From contig CP022585.1 in assembly GCA_002243285.1 (NCBI GenBank), positions 1,786,641 through 1,850,640 on the forward strand: a stretch of 64,000 bases of DNA, in the 5' to 3' direction. Positions within the stretch are counted from its first letter, which is position 1; each line of letters opens with the position of its first letter. A program made the translations under genes and the position numbers. Source of the stretch: Candidatus Fluviicola riflensis. GTDB lineage: Bacteria > Bacteroidota > Bacteroidia > Flavobacteriales_D > Crocinitomicaceae. This document shows, one piece after another, positions 62,995-64,000 of the stretch. Below the pieces are notes generated by a model. That model was not told where the DNA came from. It worked only from the letters and a program-made list of their open reading frames with translations, and made no database searches.

Positions 62995-63921
62995 TTATTT
63001 ATTAAATTCTTCGTCAATTTCTATTAACATCTTTTTTAGTTCGTCAAGTTGCTTCCCTAAACTATCAAGAAATATTTCTGCATCATTATTTCCTAATAGA
63101 TTATTTTCTGTCCACCATTCGTTGAAGCGGTGAAGAATGTAATCAGTTAATCTAAACGCTTCAGATATACCGCTTGGTAAATTTTCATTGTATCGTGTAT
63201 TCAATTCTACACGTATTTCATCTATAGCGTTTTTCACTCCTGAAATTCCCCACTCTCCTTGGAAATTTCTTTCTTCATCCCTTATTCCACGATATATAAG
63301 CTGAATATTTCTACCTACGCCTACTATCATTTCTTTAAGTGATTTATTTTTATGTTCGCCTTTTTTCATTTCAATCTTTTTTAAGATGTCGTCAAGTATT
63401 GCTTGAAGTACATTTGTAGTGAATTCAGATTGTTTTGTTATGAATGTTTTTAAATCCACTTCAACTTTTCTGAATGCTGGTGTATATCCTGCGTAAGTAA
63501 ATCTTTCTTTTGAAACAGGTCCTTTAGCTATGAAGTAAAACTCAGTTTTTTTTCTGTTTGTAGGATGTCCCGCAATGTCGTTTCGCACTTCTCTTATGTT
63601 CTTGTCAAATGAAAAATTGTCAAAAAAGTCCGTTTGCTTTGTTTTATCATTCACTACACATTTGTATAAATGATATAACCCATCTTGTTGGAGAAACAAG
63701 GATTGAAGAAGTCCATATATAAGTAATGTGCTTCTTCCTTCTTTACCTAATGATTGAATCCTTCCAAATTCTTCTATTGCTATTTGACTATCTTCAATTA
63801 AGTCGATAGATGTAAACGCCTGGTTATATTGCAATTCATTTGTTTCATTATAGAAATTATGATACAAAGGCTCGTGAATTGCCTCGTTTAATGTGTTGCA
63901 CAAGTCTATTATGTCTTTCAC
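62995..63921 (-). CDS. Hypothetical protein with HEPN-like motif
   Basis: 308 residues, all helical by composition, no signal peptide. The segment EVRNDIAGHPTNRKK at 111-125 holds R113-x5-H119, which fits the Rx4-6H active site of HEPN RNases found in abortive-infection and toxin systems; no other HEPN residue can be confirmed. No antitoxin gene is visible, but the window ends 79 bases upstream. It is AT-rich and flanked by inverted GCGCxCATAAC repeats. Function unknown. Confidence 0.6.
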   Translation of the reverse strand: MKDIIDLCNTLNEAIHEPLYHNFYNETNELQYNQAFTSIDLIEDSQIAIEEFGRIQSLGKEGRSTLLIYGLLQSLFLQQDGLYHLYKCVVNDKTKQTDFFDNFSFDKNIREVRNDIAGHPTNRKKTEFYFIAKGPVSKERFTYAGYTPAFRKVEVDLKTFITKQSEFTTNVLQAILDDILKKIEMKKGEHKNKSLKEMIVGVGRNIQLIYRGIRDEERNFQGEWGISGVKNAIDEIRVELNTRYNENLPSGISEAFRLTDYILHRFNEWWTENNLLGNNDAEIFLDSLGKQLDELKKMLIEIDEEFNK

Positions 63922-63949
63922 TATTTGTAATTTTTTGCAGGTCGTCTTT

Positions 63950-63975
63950 TAAAATGCGCCATAACTTAACAATTG
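63950..63975. repeat. Cassette-boundary-like segment, right
   Basis: GCGCCATAACTTAACAATTG starts at 63956; GCGC-CATAAC mirrors 62980-62991 on the other side of the HEPN-like gene, and ACTTAAC fits the R'' box (RYYYAAC) of integron attC sites. The window ends before the rest could be seen. Confidence 0.45.
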
Positions 63976-64000
63976 ACGAAACAAATACTTGTGAACTTTT

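Overview
The window reads as a chromosomal segment of a Bacteroidetes bacterium, most likely a member of the Flavobacteriales (a Fluviicola/Crocinitomicaceae-like organism; this placement is inference). The reasons are two giant secreted proteins ending in type IX secretion 'type B' (CHU_C) sorting domains, DUF3078 and DUF4199 proteins, a two-component-propeller/SpoIIE sensor, Rho with a Q/N-rich insertion, almost no Shine-Dalgarno sequences, and many upstream TAnnTTTG boxes (the Bacteroidetes -7 element) lying 5-30 bases before start codons. No rRNA, tRNA or CRISPR array was seen.

Layout. 1-3000: most of a beta-propeller/Y_Y_Y/SpoIIE phosphatase sensor, running off the left end. 3084-5406: polyamine operon in which a single fused AdoMet decarboxylase-spermidine synthase overlaps an agmatinase-type ureohydrolase. 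5677-9739: alpha/beta hydrolase, EF-P, a TatA-like protein, a small His-rich membrane protein and an FAD oxidoreductase. 9844-17394: a 2014-residue TPR-like repeat protein, a tiny lipoprotein and Mpl. 17598-24473: DUF4199 protein, Rho, a small lipoprotein, UvrA and an ECF-type sigma factor. 24698-33119: two very large T9SS-exported adhesin-like proteins plus a small secreted partner. 33760-38366: thiolase, DUF3078 outer-membrane-type protein and a VWA membrane protein. 38696-48988: a patchwork of small hypotheticals, a methyltransferase/VanW pair, a beta/gamma-crystallin-like lipoprotein, a LuxR regulator, a subclass B1 metallo-beta-lactamase, PckA and a membrane MutS-like ATPase. 48997-50707: ElbB, then a DCC protein overlapping a cytochrome c lipoprotein. 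50977-56369: tightly packed five-gene operon (RPE-like epimerase fused to CBS domains, DAHP synthase, KdsC-like HAD phosphatase, saccharopine/alanine-dehydrogenase-like protein, MFS permease). 56398-57215: a RAYT (REP-associated tyrosine transposase) enclosed by two inverted pairs of its REP palindromes. 57291-61659: TlpA-like thiol protein, an ABC transporter pair and MiaA. 61711-64000: AT-rich accessory end with a zinc-ribbon protein, a VapC/antitoxin pair and a cassette-like unit carrying a HEPN-like gene.

The most distinctive points are the RPE-CBS/DAHPS/HAD/dehydrogenase/permease operon, which resembles a biosynthetic or regulatory module whose function I cannot name; the complete RAYT/REP module next to several unrelated palindromic repeat families, two members of which supply the stop codons of adjacent genes; the SpeD-SpeE fusion; the 34-codon lipoprotein that contains a terminator-like hairpin and overlaps mpl by ATGA; and the inverted-repeat-bounded gene at the right end.
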